From: Boswellia sacra
Taxonomy: Eukaryota; Streptophyta; Magnoliopsida; Sapindales; Burseraceae
DNA length: 64,000 bases
Assembly (NCBI GenBank): GCA_013180625.2
Contig: SNVD02012263.1
Span: forward strand, 124,001 to 188,000
Reading direction: 5' to 3'
This document shows positions 34,896-45,520 of the stretch, in pieces. A model generated the notes under the pieces. That model had not been told where the DNA came from. It did no database searches and was given only the letters and a program-made list of their open reading frames with translations. Position numbers and translations under genes: made by a program. Position 1 is the stretch's first letter. Every line of letters begins with the position of its first letter.

Positions 34896-35558
34896 TCAAT
34901 TGCTCTTAGAACCCTTATGATTGTTCCTAGCAGCTCTCGCGTTATCATACTCGAACTTCAACACATCAGGAATATGAGAAGTATCCTTGAGATAAAAATA
35001 CTTCCCCAACGCACTCTCCTCAACATCCTGAAAATAACGAGACAAGAACGAATCCACTACCCAGAACCACCCCGCTCCAAGCAAAATCCCCAACGTAGCC
35101 CCAGCAAACACCTGAGCCACCGTATGGTAACCCAAATACACCCTGGAATACATAGTCAACACAGCCAAAGTCCAGTGCAGTACATTCAAGAACCACCTGT
35201 TCTTCATCCCCCACAAGCCGATTCCTTTACATGTTAAAAGACTAAAATAGACAGCGAAAAAGAACATGTACTGGGAGTGGCTGGAGGGCCACCCATGAGA
35301 ATCGCACATTTCCAAAAGCGCGCAAGTCTCGGGGCGAGCCTGCTGGACCGATTTCTTGATGACTTCATTGACGAATTGGGAGATTAAGAGACCGATAGCG
35401 AAGAAGATTCCTTGGAGCTCGCGGCGGAAGATGAAGTGGGAGACGAAACCGCCTAAGCTAATGAAGACTGGGACGAGGGAGACCCAGGCAAGGAAGTGGC
35501 CGAGCTGGTCGCCCTTTTGGTACCGCACGTGCGTCAATGTCACGGCCTTCAGCGGCAT
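34896..35558 (-). CDS. LPPG: lipid phosphate phosphatase gamma (dolichyl-diphosphatase-like)
   Basis: Single coding exon, 220 residues, close to the usual length for plant LPP-gamma. It has a type 2 phosphatidic acid phosphatase domain with three motifs: KX6RP (KKSVQQARP, about residues 69-77), PSSHSQYMF (about 91-99) and SRVYLGYHTVAQV (about 138-150). The catalytic histidines are present. Four to five membrane helices are visible, for example LAWVSLVPVFISLGG, IFFAIGLLISQFV and FAGATLGILLGAGWF. The family dephosphorylates lipid phosphates; dolichyl-diphosphate is the best-known substrate of the eukaryotic relatives, acting at ER or plastid membranes. The tail is basic (NNHKGSKSN). Just after the stop a donor-like GG/GTATGT at 34884 hints at a 3' UTR intron. 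Two near-identical 18-base copies lie in the leader at about 35606-35641. Confidence 0.92.
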   Translation of the reverse strand: MPLKAVTLTHVRYQKGDQLGHFLAWVSLVPVFISLGGFVSHFIFRRELQGIFFAIGLLISQFVNEVIKKSVQQARPETCALLEMCDSHGWPSSHSQYMFFFAVYFSLLTCKGIGLWGMKNRWFLNVLHWTLAVLTMYSRVYLGYHTVAQVFAGATLGILLGAGWFWVVDSFLSRYFQDVEESALGKYFYLKDTSHIPDVLKFEYDNARAARNNHKGSKSN

Positions 35559-35639
35559 CGTGGTGGGGATTGGCAGCAGGGAGATCCGAGCTTGTTTTAC
35601 GGGTCGGGAACTGATAAAAGGTCGGGGAACTGATAAAAG

Positions 35640-37060
35640 AATCTTCCGAGATGCCGTTTGCTTCTTGAAAACCGTTGGATGGAAAATTACAAAAAAGATT
35701 TTAATAAAGAGAAGTCAAAGGAGTCTACAGACTTGGGAACACGTGGCGCGGGCATGTACTTTCACTTTCACATCAGGCACAACACTGACAGCACGCGCAT
35801 CGTACGACTTCTGTGAAGGCTATTGACATGAACACCCTTAGACTTTAGATTGTTTTACTTAAGAAATTATCAATTTTAATTTAATTATGAAGATAAATCG
35901 TTTATAAAATAAAATAACTTGTAATTTAATCCATAGGTGTTTAATTTTTATAATATTATCGAAATGTTTATTATACATAATTTATTTGTACTTTTTTAAT
36001 AAATAAGAATAAATTATTGTAGTTTATATGTTTATTGAAGGTAATTGTATAATTTTATATTGAAAATTGATTATAAAATAATCATGTTAAATTTAATTTC
36101 AAAAGCATCATGTTCCTTTCTTTCCTTTTGAAACTCTATAATAAACATATTAATGTAATAATTATGTTAACTTAAAGTTAATCAATTTAAATTATGTTCC
36201 TTAACTATTTTATTTTGGGAAATAAGTGATTAATTTTAAAATTATTAAAAAACCTAAAAAGGAACCTAGACTTGAGGGTTCTAAAACTAATGCTTTAACC
36301 TTTATATTATAATATAACCTACCAAAAGTAAACGATCTATATTAAATATATTTAGTTAACCCAAAATTTAGGGCTACGTGTGAAATTTTGTAAATTAGTA
36401 ACGAAGTGTATGCCACTTGAAAAAAAAAAAAAAAAAAGACATTTCACTAATATCGTGGAGTTTGTAAAAGCTTTTATCGGCACAAGCAGCAAACAAATTT
36501 ACAAATTTTCAGAAAGTGAACTTCGTGTTTGTGGTGCTAGGAAAACGATGGAAAAGTGTGCTGCCTGTTGGGTTCGCCTGCTCTGCTCATTTTTAACATT
36601 TTGTCAAATATTTGGGCTTGCTTTTGGATATTTTTGACACATTTAGAATTTGATGCATGTTAAGTCAATTATTAAGCACCACTTCATGAGTGAGAGAAAC
36701 TATTAGATTTCTTCCGGATCATTAATTATTTATTTGTTTATTATATACGTAAAAATAATATTCCATGAAAATATATCAGTTTAACTAATAGAATGTCTTC
36801 CTATATTAGTTTATTTGAGAGCCAAATTAAGTGACGGATCAAGAAGTTGTTCAGTAAACAAGAGAAACCGACCACGAAGGTGCAAGTACTTGATGCAAAA
36901 TCAAGTAACTACTAGAGATATGAATTCTAATAATAAAAAAATCAACTCATTAAATATTTATTAAAATATAGGAAGAGTTCATATAAATGGCACAAATTTA
37001 TAAAAAACAAAAAAAAATTGTAGTAATTACTATGAAAATCTTTCGTACGTTTATTCTTTC
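35640..37060. other. intergenic between LPPG and its broken copy
   Basis: AT-rich with no supported gene. The ORF at 36380-36637 starts next to a poly-A run and has no motif. Confidence 0.4.
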
Positions 37061-37065
37061 ATCGA

Positions 37066-37472
37066 TCAGTTGTGCTTGAGGTCCATGTTTTTCCGGCTAG
37101 TTCTTACATTATCGTACTCAAACTTAAGCGCAATTTCTATATGAGAAGTATCCTTGAGATGCAACATTCTCCCCAGACAGCTTGTTTCAATGGCGGGAAA
37201 GTAACAGAACAGCACAGAATTCACCACCCAAAACCAAACGGCACCGCAGAAGCTGCCCAAAACAGCTCCCCCACTCACATGATTAACAGTATGGTAGCCC
37301 AGATAAAGGCTAGAGCACATAGTGAGGAATGCAAAAGACCAATACGCCAAAACCACTACCCTCTTGCGCGTCTCGTTTCTTTTGATATCCAAGCTAGGAA
37401 GTGGCCCAGCGGATCGCCCTTTCGGTAGCGAACATGGTACAAATCTAACGCTACAGACAATGGAGTCGTCAT
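37066..37472 (-). pseudogene. truncated LPP-gamma duplicate
   Basis: The copy starts at an ATG at 37472 (MTTPLSVALDLYHVRYRKGD, then PLGHFLAW), matching the start of the neighbour at 34896-35558. It then jumps, out of frame, to the C-terminal half (MCSSLYLGYHTVNHVSGGAV to KFEYDNVRTS). About 100 residues are missing between, including the KX6RP and PSSH catalytic motifs, and SR in the third motif has become SS. It is a tandem duplicate with an internal deletion, without enzyme activity. Confidence 0.88.
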
Positions 37473-38389
37473 GGCGATGAAGAAATGATGTGGAAACAAC
37501 GAAAGAAATCTCAATTTAGTTTCCCAGAGGTGCTAGATAAATTAATTTGATGAAACTAATTATAATACAATGAACACTAATGCTGCTATAATGCTACTAC
37601 AAATTAACTACGCCTTGTCGTGGAGGGAATATAAAGAGGAAGAAATTTAAAGCAAGCGATGGAGGGGTGGCTGGAGGTGGGGTGCTGCTAATTGAGGCAT
37701 AGGCAAGTGATTAGGCTGACGGCAGGGAAAGGAGAAGTGATGCAACTCTGCTTCGAGAAGTTGACTAATAAGGGTGGACAATCAATTGATAACGTAAAAT
37801 TTAATTGTAAAGGTAGGGTGAAAGAGAGACTAAAATAGTATAATTAGTCAAACTAAAAAAATTGAAAAAAAAAAAGGAAAATTGAAAAAATAGACACAAT
37901 TAGGGAACTTAGTTGAAATTTGGACACATCCTAAAAAATTTTCATGTCAAAGACACCTTCTTGACAAAAAGACACAATTATCTTTATGTATTCAATTTTT
38001 TTTCTCAGAGCCTTATTTCCCTCTTTTCAGACGAAAATTACCGAAACCCACTCCCTCTCTTCAAACGAAAATTACCAAAACCCATCGACACCGCTCGAAA
38101 CGTAAACCAACACGAGTATCGATTGAGGATAGAAGCATCAAGCAAGACGACGCAGAGAGAAGCACCCATCGACACGAAGGGTTCCTAATTGTGATTTATT
38201 TGGTTGTTATTCGTTAGATTTGATTTAGTTTTTAGGGAATTTGAATTTGGGATTTGAGTTTCCGACGGATTTGTGAACTTATTTAGGGATAAATCGAATG
38301 TTATAATGTGATTTTTGTGATTTTATGCGTGTGAAAACCGACGAAACGAGTTGTAAATCCAGTGTTATATCGCGATGAAGAGGACACTT

Positions 38390-40153
38390 TGTTGACCCAG
38401 GTATGACAACCCAAGAGGGGGGGTGAATTGGGTTTTATTTATCAAAACGAATTTATAAAACTTTTCTTGAAAGATAAAAATTATTTCACTTTTTCTTTTG
38501 AGAATAGAAGTGAAGAAGATGAAAATAGAAGTTATCTAAGATGCAATCAAGAGAATAGCAATAATAAATAATCTCAAGTGCAAGTAAATGTAAAGAGCAT
38601 AGGGATAGAGAGAGTGCAAACTCAATTTACGTGGTTCGGCAAACCTTGCCCACGTCCACGGGCTCCTAGCTCCACGAGCTAAGCTTTCAACTAAGTTGTA
38701 GAAATCTTTACAACTTGCTTGATGAACAACCTCACCAAGACTTTTTACTTCAACTCTTGATAACACCACACCAAGAGTTCTTCTTTGATGAACAACCTCA
38801 CCAAGGCAACTTTCTTCAACTCTTGATAACACCACACCAAGAGTTCTTCTTGATGAACAACCTCACCAAGGCAACTTTCTTCAACTCTTGATAACACCAC
38901 ACCAAGAGTTCTTCTTGATGAACAACCTCACCAAGGAAATATTTCTCTCAAGGATAACTTTTATTCTTTACAATAAGATCTCACTCTCACCACAATACAA
39001 GAACAAAGATAATTGTTTATAACAAAATACAACTCTCCTCAAAGAGTAGATAAAAAATATAAAAGCTCTCTAAAAATAATATTTCCTTTATTTGTGGCTT
39101 GATGGATGTTCTTGAATGAATGGGAGAAGGGCTCATTTTATAGGCAAATGAGATGAACTTGATCAAGTGAAGACACCAATTCCAAAGTTTCTGCCTACCA
39201 TAAAAACCGTAATATTGTCTGCCATTTTTGTCAATGTTTTGTTTGAAATTTGAAAATCTGCAAAACATAAAAGATATGCACATTTGAATAAGCTTTCCAA
39301 CGCATCAAGAACCAAGTCATTTGGATATCTGTAGCTCAAGAGATGGCCAAAACACCATTCGGTGCTCAAGTGACTTGATTTTTCTTCCATGTGTCAGTCC
39401 ACTGATTTGAATGATAATTCTGTCAGCCTTCCGTTTGAAATTTGAATTTCTTCAAAACATAAAAGATCTTTGTATTTGAATAAGCTTTCCAAAACATTAA
39501 GAATCAAAGCATTTCAATATCTCTATCTTAAGATATGGCCAAAACACCATTCGGTGCTCATGTGAGTTGATTTTTCTTCTCTGTGTCAGTCCATCGAATT
39601 GCATGTCAATTATGTCGGCCTTCCATTTGAAATTTGAATTTCTTCAAAACATATGAAATGTGCTTCATTAAGTCCTCTTTCCAATGCCATAAGAATCAAG
39701 TCATTTTGATTTTTCTAGCTCAAGATATGTCCAAAGGAGTATTCAGTGCTCATGTCAGATGCTTCCATTTGTCTTTCAACTTGCATGATGATTTGGACAA
39801 CCTTACACTTGAAATTCGAATTTCTTTGAAACATATGAAATGTTATAAATTGAGTAAGCTTTCCAAAGGCTTAAGAATCACATCATTTGGATATTTGTAG
39901 AGAAATATATGACCAATTGATTGAACATTGCTCATGTGTCACATTCCTTGAGTCAATCCTTGTTCTTAAACTTTGGTGCCTTTAACATGTAGTCTTCTCC
40001 TTAGCTTCAACACTTCATTTTAATAAGCCTCTTCTTGATTTTAAAATTATTTCAATGATCTTACTCTTGCACATAAATAAACATGTTAGTAAATCTCAAT
40101 TAATCAATGTGTATTGTTATCATCAAAATTATCATGTAGCCTTAGGGCTAACA
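38390..40153 (-). repeat. 3' LTR of the young copia element
   Basis: 1764 bp from TGTTGACCC to GGGCTAACA on the plus strand. It is almost identical to 42701-44463. It contains a short tandem array (38715-38945) and several related ~160-180-bp units (39170-39940). Confidence 0.93.
38715..38945. repeat. ~65-bp tandem repeat inside the LTR
   Basis: A unit containing CTTGATGAACAACCTCACCA, then AACTCTTGATAACACCAC and ACCAAGAGTTCTTCTT, is repeated about three to four times. The same array occurs at 43026-43256 in the other LTR. ACTCTTG and CAAGAGT are inverted within each unit. Confidence 0.85.
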
Positions 40154-40372
40154 ATCTCCCCCTTTTTGATGATGACAAACCATTGATTGCTTTAAAATAA
40201 TATCTAAAATCAAGAATGAAAATAAAATCAAGAATAAACAAAAAATTGGCACTTGTTATGAATATAAGCAATCCAACCATTTCTCCCCCTTTTGTTATCA
40301 TCAAAAAGATATAATCAAATTAATTACTCCCCCTAAATATATTCTCCCCCTTAACATATGCTACCATTCAAA
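40154..40372 (-). other. several polypurine tracts next to the 3' LTR
   Basis: On the minus strand AAAAAGGGGGAGAT (40154-40167) adjoins the LTR and is the expected second-strand primer. Three more G-rich purine runs lie within 220 bases (near 40283, 40329 and 40345). Such repeats of the tract occur in some plant copia groups. Confidence 0.7.
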
Positions 40373-40479
40373 GATTATCATATAAAAGCAAAATTAAGCA
40401 TATCCAATATGTCTAATTCTTTTCTAATTATGCAAAATCTATCTTGACTAAGGGGTTTATTTGTTGAAAAAAAAAATTT

Positions 40480-41010
40480 TGTTTAAAAAAGTTCTCACTT
40501 GTTTTTCAAATTGACAAGCATCACAAATCTTGTTATTTTCAAATTTTATTTTTGGAAGACCATCAACAAATCATTTTTAGAAATTTTTGAAATTGTGTCC
40601 ATGCTAGCATGACCTAACCTTCTATGTCATAACCAAGTATCATGATTAACAATGAAACAATTTTCTACATGATCATTAACATCAATATCAATTGTATATT
40701 ACCAACAAATAATGTCTTATTGTTACTAACATCCTTAATCACACATCTATTAGGCTCAAAAGCAACAAAATACCCTTTATCACACAATTGACTAATGCTA
40801 ATCAAATCATGTTTTAAACCATTATCAAGCAAAATATTTTCAATAATAAGTGAAGAAGGGTTACCAATATCATCATGTTCGATTACCCTTCCTTTGGCAT
40901 TATCACCGAAGGTCACATATCCTCCTTTCTTCATGATTAATCTTAAGAACTTGGAGGCATCTCCGGTCATATGCCTTGAGCATCCACTATCTAAGTACCA
41001 CTTGTGTTTG
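40480..41010 (-). pseudogene. copia protease and pre-integrase fragment
   Basis: In the frame next to gag, the minus strand reads KWYLDSGCSRHMTGDASKF with the DSG protease motif, then KKGGYVTFGDNAKG and ISISQLCDKGYFVAFE. A pre-integrase piece follows (RRLGHASMDTISKI, then CDACQF). Coding is lost after about 40480, and nothing of the integrase core or reverse transcriptase remains. Confidence 0.85.
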
Positions 41011-42643
41011 CCACTCCTTTGTCTCTACAATCAACATTAAAAGAGCGACTTTTTGGTACCCAAATGTTCTTGGGTCCTTGGGGGTTAGTTATGGTACTTT
41101 TTGGAACCCATATTTGTTTTAGATTAGGATTTTTCCTAATATAGCAAGAATACACTTTATGTCTTTTACTTCCACAATAAGTACATGAATGATTAGGATT
41201 ATTCCAAAAAGATGCATGAGCAAAATAATTTTTAAAATACTTTTGATTTTTATGAGTTTTATATCCTAAGCCTCTTTTATCAAAAACACACCTTTGGTTT
41301 TGTAACATAGAGTTCAAATTTTTGGTGCTTTTTGTAAAACTATCAACAATATTTCTCAAGTCATTATTTTCCTTTTTCAAAATAACATTTTCTTTCTCCA
41401 ATTTATCAAAATCCTTTTGTTGTAAAATGTCATTTTCAGTTTTTAATAAATGTATTTGACTTTCCAAACTTTCAAAATCTTTTTGCTTTAAAATTTCATT
41501 TTCATTTTCTAAAGCTTCATTTATTTCCACCAACTCTTCTAATTGAGATAACATGATTTTTGACTTCTTTTTGAAAGCATTGATTTTTGAATTTTGTTTA
41601 TCAACTTGTACATGTAAATTTTGGAATGCTTCAAATAATTCATCATATGAAAACTTAGGATCATAGTTTAGAATACTTACCTCATCTTCTCTTAAAGCCA
41701 TGAAGCACATATTTGCCATTTCACAATCTTCTTCTTCGGTGGAGCTAGCCTCACTATCATCCCAATTTGAGGCTTTCATTGCTTTGGATTTCTTGTCTTG
41801 ATTCTTCAAGTATGGACAATCCATTCTAGAAATCTTCTTGAATCCTTGGTTTCTTCTAATCATCCTTTTTAGCTTTCTTGTGATGAATGCAAGATCTTCA
41901 TCATCTCCTTCGTCATCGGAGTCATCTTTTTCTTTCGTTGAAGATTTGAAAGCGATATTTTTCTTTTTCTTGAAATCTTCTTCATTCTCCTTCAAGGTGA
42001 TTTCATGAGTCATGAGAGAACCCATAAGTTCTTCTAATGGTAGTTTGGTGAGGTCCTTTGCTTCTTGAATTGCCGTCACCTTTGGCTCCCAAGATTTTGG
42101 TAGACACCTAAGAATCTTTCTCACCATTTCAACATTAGAATAAGATTTACCAAGAGATTTCAAACTATTAATAATATCCGTAAATCTAGTAAACATTTCA
42201 GAAATTGATTCATCCGATTTCATCTTAAAAAGCTCATAACTATGAACCAGCATACTAATTTTGGATTCTTTAACTTGACTAGTTCCTTCATGAGTTACCT
42301 CAAGTGTGTGCCATATTTCTTGTGCCGTAGAACAAGTAGATATTCTATTAAACTCATTTCTATCTAGAGCACAATAAAACACATTCATAGCTTTAGCATT
42401 CAAACTCAATTTCTTTTTATCATCTTCACTAAACTCTTTAGGTTCTTTAAGCATGCATTCCCCATTTTCAATTTTGGTAGGAACAAAAGGTCCTTCCAAA
42501 ACAATAGACCACAAATCATAATCAAAAGATTTCAAGAAAATACTCATTTTAGTTTTCCAATAAGAGTAATCACTTCCATTAAAAAATGGAGGTCTAGAGA
42601 TAGAAAGCCCCTCAACATATGAAGTTGAATTAAAAGTTGCCAT
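40991..42643 (-). CDS. copia gag polyprotein, intact frame
   Basis: 550 residues. The N-terminus is of DUF4219/UBN2 type (PPFFNGSDYSYWKTKM near residue 18, then SLGKSYSNVEMVRKILRCLP). A long heptad-like coiled coil at about residues 335-455 includes LEELVEINEALENENEIL. A CCHC knuckle follows (CTYCGSKRHKVYSC, about residue 490). It would form the virus-like particle and bind RNA. The frame ends DKGVANTSGT just as the protease motif begins in the next frame, so gag is translated alone or by frameshift. Confidence 0.9.
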   Translation of the reverse strand: MATFNSTSYVEGLSISRPPFFNGSDYSYWKTKMSIFLKSFDYDLWSIVLEGPFVPTKIENGECMLKEPKEFSEDDKKKLSLNAKAMNVFYCALDRNEFNRISTCSTAQEIWHTLEVTHEGTSQVKESKISMLVHSYELFKMKSDESISEMFTRFTDIINSLKSLGKSYSNVEMVRKILRCLPKSWEPKVTAIQEAKDLTKLPLEELMGSLMTHEITLKENEEDFKKKKNIAFKSSTKEKDDSDDEGDDEDLAFITRKLKRMIRRNQGFKKISRMDCPYLKNQDKKSKAMKASNWDDSEASSTEEEDCEMANMCFMALREDEVSILNYDPKFSYDELFEAFQNLHVQVDKQNSKINAFKKKSKIMLSQLEELVEINEALENENEILKQKDFESLESQIHLLKTENDILQQKDFDKLEKENVILKKENNDLRNIVDSFTKSTKNLNSMLQNQRCVFDKRGLGYKTHKNQKYFKNYFAHASFWNNPNHSCTYCGSKRHKVYSCYIRKNPNLKQIWVPKSTITNPQGPKNIWVPKSRSFNVDCRDKGVANTSGT

Positions 42644-42686
42644 AGCTCAAAAATCGATTAAGATTTAAAAAAAAATGAGCAACCTT

Positions 42687-42698
42687 GCTCTGATACCA
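42687..42698 (-). other. primer binding site (initiator tRNA-Met)
   Basis: The minus strand reads TGGTATCAGAGC, 2 bases from the 5' LTR. Confidence 0.9.
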
Positions 42699-42700
42699 CT

Positions 42701-44463
42701 TGTTGACCCAGGTATGACAACCCAAGAGGGGGGGTGAATTGGGTTTTATTTATCAAAACGAATTTATAAAACTTTTCTTGAAAGATAAAAATTATTTCAC
42801 TTTTTCTTTTGAGAATAGAAGTGAAGAAGATGAAAATAGAAGTTATCTAAGATGCAATCAAGAGAATAGCAATAATAAATAATCGCAAGTGCAAGTAAAT
42901 GTAAAGAGCATAGGGATAGAGAGAGTGCAAACTCAATTTACGTGGTTCGGCAAACCTTGCCTACGTCCACGGGCTCCTAGCTCCACGAGCTAAGCTTTCC
43001 ACTAAGTTGTAGAAATCTTTACAACTTGCTTGATGAACAACCTCACCAAGACTTTTTCTTCCAACTCTTGATAACACCACACCAAGAGTTCTTCTTGATG
43101 AACAACCTCACCAAGGCAACTTCCTTCAACTCTTGATAACACCACACCAAGAGTTCTTCTTGATGAACAACCTCACCAAGGCAACTTCCTTCAACTCTTG
43201 ATAACACCACACCAAGAGTTCTTCTTGATGAACAACCTCACCAAGGAAATATTTCTCTCAAGGATAACTTTTATCCTTTACAATAAGATCTCACTCTCAC
43301 CACAATACAAGAACAAAGATAATTGTTTATAACAAAATACAACTCTCCTCAAAGAGTAGATAAAAAATATAAAAGCTCTCTAAAAATGATATTTCCCTTA
43401 TTTGTGGCTTGATGGATGTTCTTGAATGAATGGGAGAAGGGCTCATTTTATAGGCAAATGAGATGAACTTGATCAAGTGAAGACACCAATTCCAAAGTTT
43501 CTGCCTACCATAAAAACCGTAATATTGTCTGCCATTTTTGTCAATGTTTTGTTTGAAATTTGAAAATCTGCAAAACATAAAAGATCTGTACATTTGAATA
43601 AGCTTTCCAACGCATCAAGAACCAAGTCATTTGGATATCTGTATCTCAAGATATGGCCAAAACACCATTCGGTGCTCAAGTGACTTGATTTTTCTTCCAT
43701 GTGTCAGTCCACTGACTTGAATGATAATTCTGTCAGCCTTCCATTTGAAATTTGAATTTCTTCAAAACATAAAAGATCTTCGTATTTGAATAAGCTTTCC
43801 AAAACATTAAGAATCAAAGCATTTTAATATCTCTATCTTAAGATATGGCCAAAACACCATTCGGTGCTCATGTGAGTTGATTTTTCTTCTCTGTGTCAGT
43901 CCACCGAATTGCATGTCAATTATGTCAGCCTTCCATTTGAAATTTGAATTTCTTAAAAACATATGAAATGTTCTTCATTAAGTCATCTTTCCAATGCCAT
44001 AAGAATCAAGTCATTTTGATTTTTCTAGCTCAAGATATGTCCAAAGGAGTATTCGGTGCTCATGTCAGATGCTTCCATTTGTCTTTCAACTTGCATGATG
44101 ATTTGGACAACCTTACACTTGAAATTCGAATTTCTTTGAAACATATGAAATGTTATAAATTGAGTAAGCTTTCCAAAGGCTTAAGAATCACGTCATTTGG
44201 ATATCTGTAGAGATATATATGACCAATTGATTGAACATTGCTCATGTGTCACATTCCTTGAGTCAAACCTTGTTCTTAAACTTTGGTGCCTTTAACATGT
44301 AGTCTTCTCCTTAGCTTCAACACTTCATTTTAATAAGCCTTTTCTTGATTTTACAATTATTTCAATGATATTACTCTTGCACATAAATAAACATGTTAGT
44401 AAATCACAATTAATCAATGTGTATTGTTATCATCAAAATTATCATGTAGCCTTAGGGCTAACA
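42701..44463 (-). repeat. 5' LTR of the young copia element
   Basis: 1763 bp, same ends and inner arrays as the other LTR. It adjoins the primer site at 42687-42698. Confidence 0.93.
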
Positions 44464-44468
44464 CACTT

Positions 44469-45040
44469 GACACTCGACAACTACCTGTCGAGTCGTGTCG
44501 AGTTGTGTAATATCGAGTGTCGAGTGTTTGTCGAGTGGTGGTGTAGTGATGAGTGGTGGTGTAGTGTCAAGTATCAGATAATTGTCGAGTGGTGTAGTGT
44601 CGAGTAGTGCAGTGTCGAGTGTTAAAGTGTCGAGTGTCGAGTGTTAGTCGAGTGGTGGTGTACTAACGAGTGGTTGTGTAGTGTCAAGTGTCGAGTGTCG
44701 AGTGGTGTTGTGATGACACTCGACACAACACAACGCGACACTCGACAGAACTCGACAATTATCCGACACTCAACTCTACACTACTCGACACTACACCACT
44801 CGACATTTCACCACTCGACAAAAACTCGACACTCGTCACTATACCACCACTCGACAAAAACTCGACACTCGACACTTCAACACTCGATACTGCACCACTC
44901 GACAATTATCCGATACTCGACACTACACCATCACTAGTCACTACACCACCACTCGATAAACACTCGACACTCGACATTTCACCACTCGACACTCGACATT
45001 ACACAACTCGACACGACTTGATAGGTAGTTGTCGAGTGCC
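44469..45040. repeat. TCGAGTG / CACTCGA repeat arms of the foldback element
   Basis: The left half (to about 44710) is made of TCGAGTG and TCGAGTGTCGAGTG-type units with GGTG(G)TGTAGTG spacers. The right half is the inverse, CACTCGACACTCGACA. The two halves fold on each other around 44710. Long ORFs read in this region are artefacts of the repeat. Confidence 0.9.
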
Positions 45041-45520
45041 TTCTTCATCGCGATATAACACTGAATTCACAACTCGTTTCGTCGGTTTTCACACACATCA
45101 AATCACAAAAATCACATTATAACACTCGATTTATCCCTAAATAAGTTCACAAATCCGTCGGAAACTCAAATCTCGAATTCAAATTCCCTAAAAACTAAAT
45201 CAAATCTAGCGAATAACAACCAAATAAATCACAATTAGGGACCCTCAGTGTCGATGGGTGCTTCTTTCTGCGTCGTCTTGCTTGATACTTCTATCCTCAA
45301 GCGATGCTCGTGTTGGTTTGCGTTTCGAGCGCTGTCGATGGGTTTCGGTAATTTTCGACTGAAGAGGGAAATAAAGGGAAATAAGGCTTTGCAAAAAAAT
45401 TGAATACATAAAGGTAATTGAGTCTTTTTGCCAAGAAAATGTCTATGGCATGAAAATTTTTTAAGATGTGTCCAAATTTCAACTAGGGTCCCTAATTGTT
45501 TCTATTTTTTCAATTTTTCC

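Larger units (their letters stand above)
38390..44463 (-). mobile_element. young non-autonomous Ty1/copia element
   Basis: 6074 bp, minus strand. The two LTRs are about 1.76 kb each and nearly identical by eye. Perfect 5-bp TSDs CACTT lie at 38385-38389 and 44464-44468. The interior (40154-42700) holds a primer site, an intact gag frame, a protease start and a pre-integrase zinc domain, then no integrase core, reverse transcriptase or RNase H. It must rely on enzymes of another element. It landed inside the left arm of the foldback element. Confidence 0.93.
37876..45520. mobile_element. foldback (long inverted repeat) Mutator-like element, split by a copia insertion
   Basis: The left arm (37876-38389) and its continuation beyond the copia insertion (44469 to about 44710) are inverse copies of the right arm (about 44712-45520). 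The ends pair as GGAAAA(T)TTGAAAAAATAG. Long blocks match in inverse order, such as GAAATTTGGACACATC, then AATTTTCATG, then CGACGAAACGAGTTGT and TATATCGCGATGAAGA. Without the copia the element would be about 1.57 kb, almost wholly a hairpin. Candidate 9-bp TSDs are poly-A-like (37867-37875 and 45521-45529) and differ at one base. A Mutator origin is inferred from the long TIRs. No transposase. Confidence 0.82.

Noticed and set aside
35356..35826. 156-residue plus-strand ORF over the LPPG start
   Set aside because: It is antisense to the LPPG coding exon and has no independent features.
36380..36637. 85-residue ORF between LPPG and its copy
   Set aside because: It runs through a poly-A tract (KKKKKK), has no homology I recognise and no gene context.
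38715..38945. Array of direct repeats resembling a CRISPR
   Set aside because: Units abut with no unique spacers, the array lies in both LTRs of a plant retrotransposon, and the DNA is eukaryotic.
44365..45122. Overlapping plus-strand ORFs rich in T, L, D and H
   Set aside because: They read through the TCGAGTG/CACTCGA repeat arms in different frames; the peptide repeats are a by-product of the DNA repeat.
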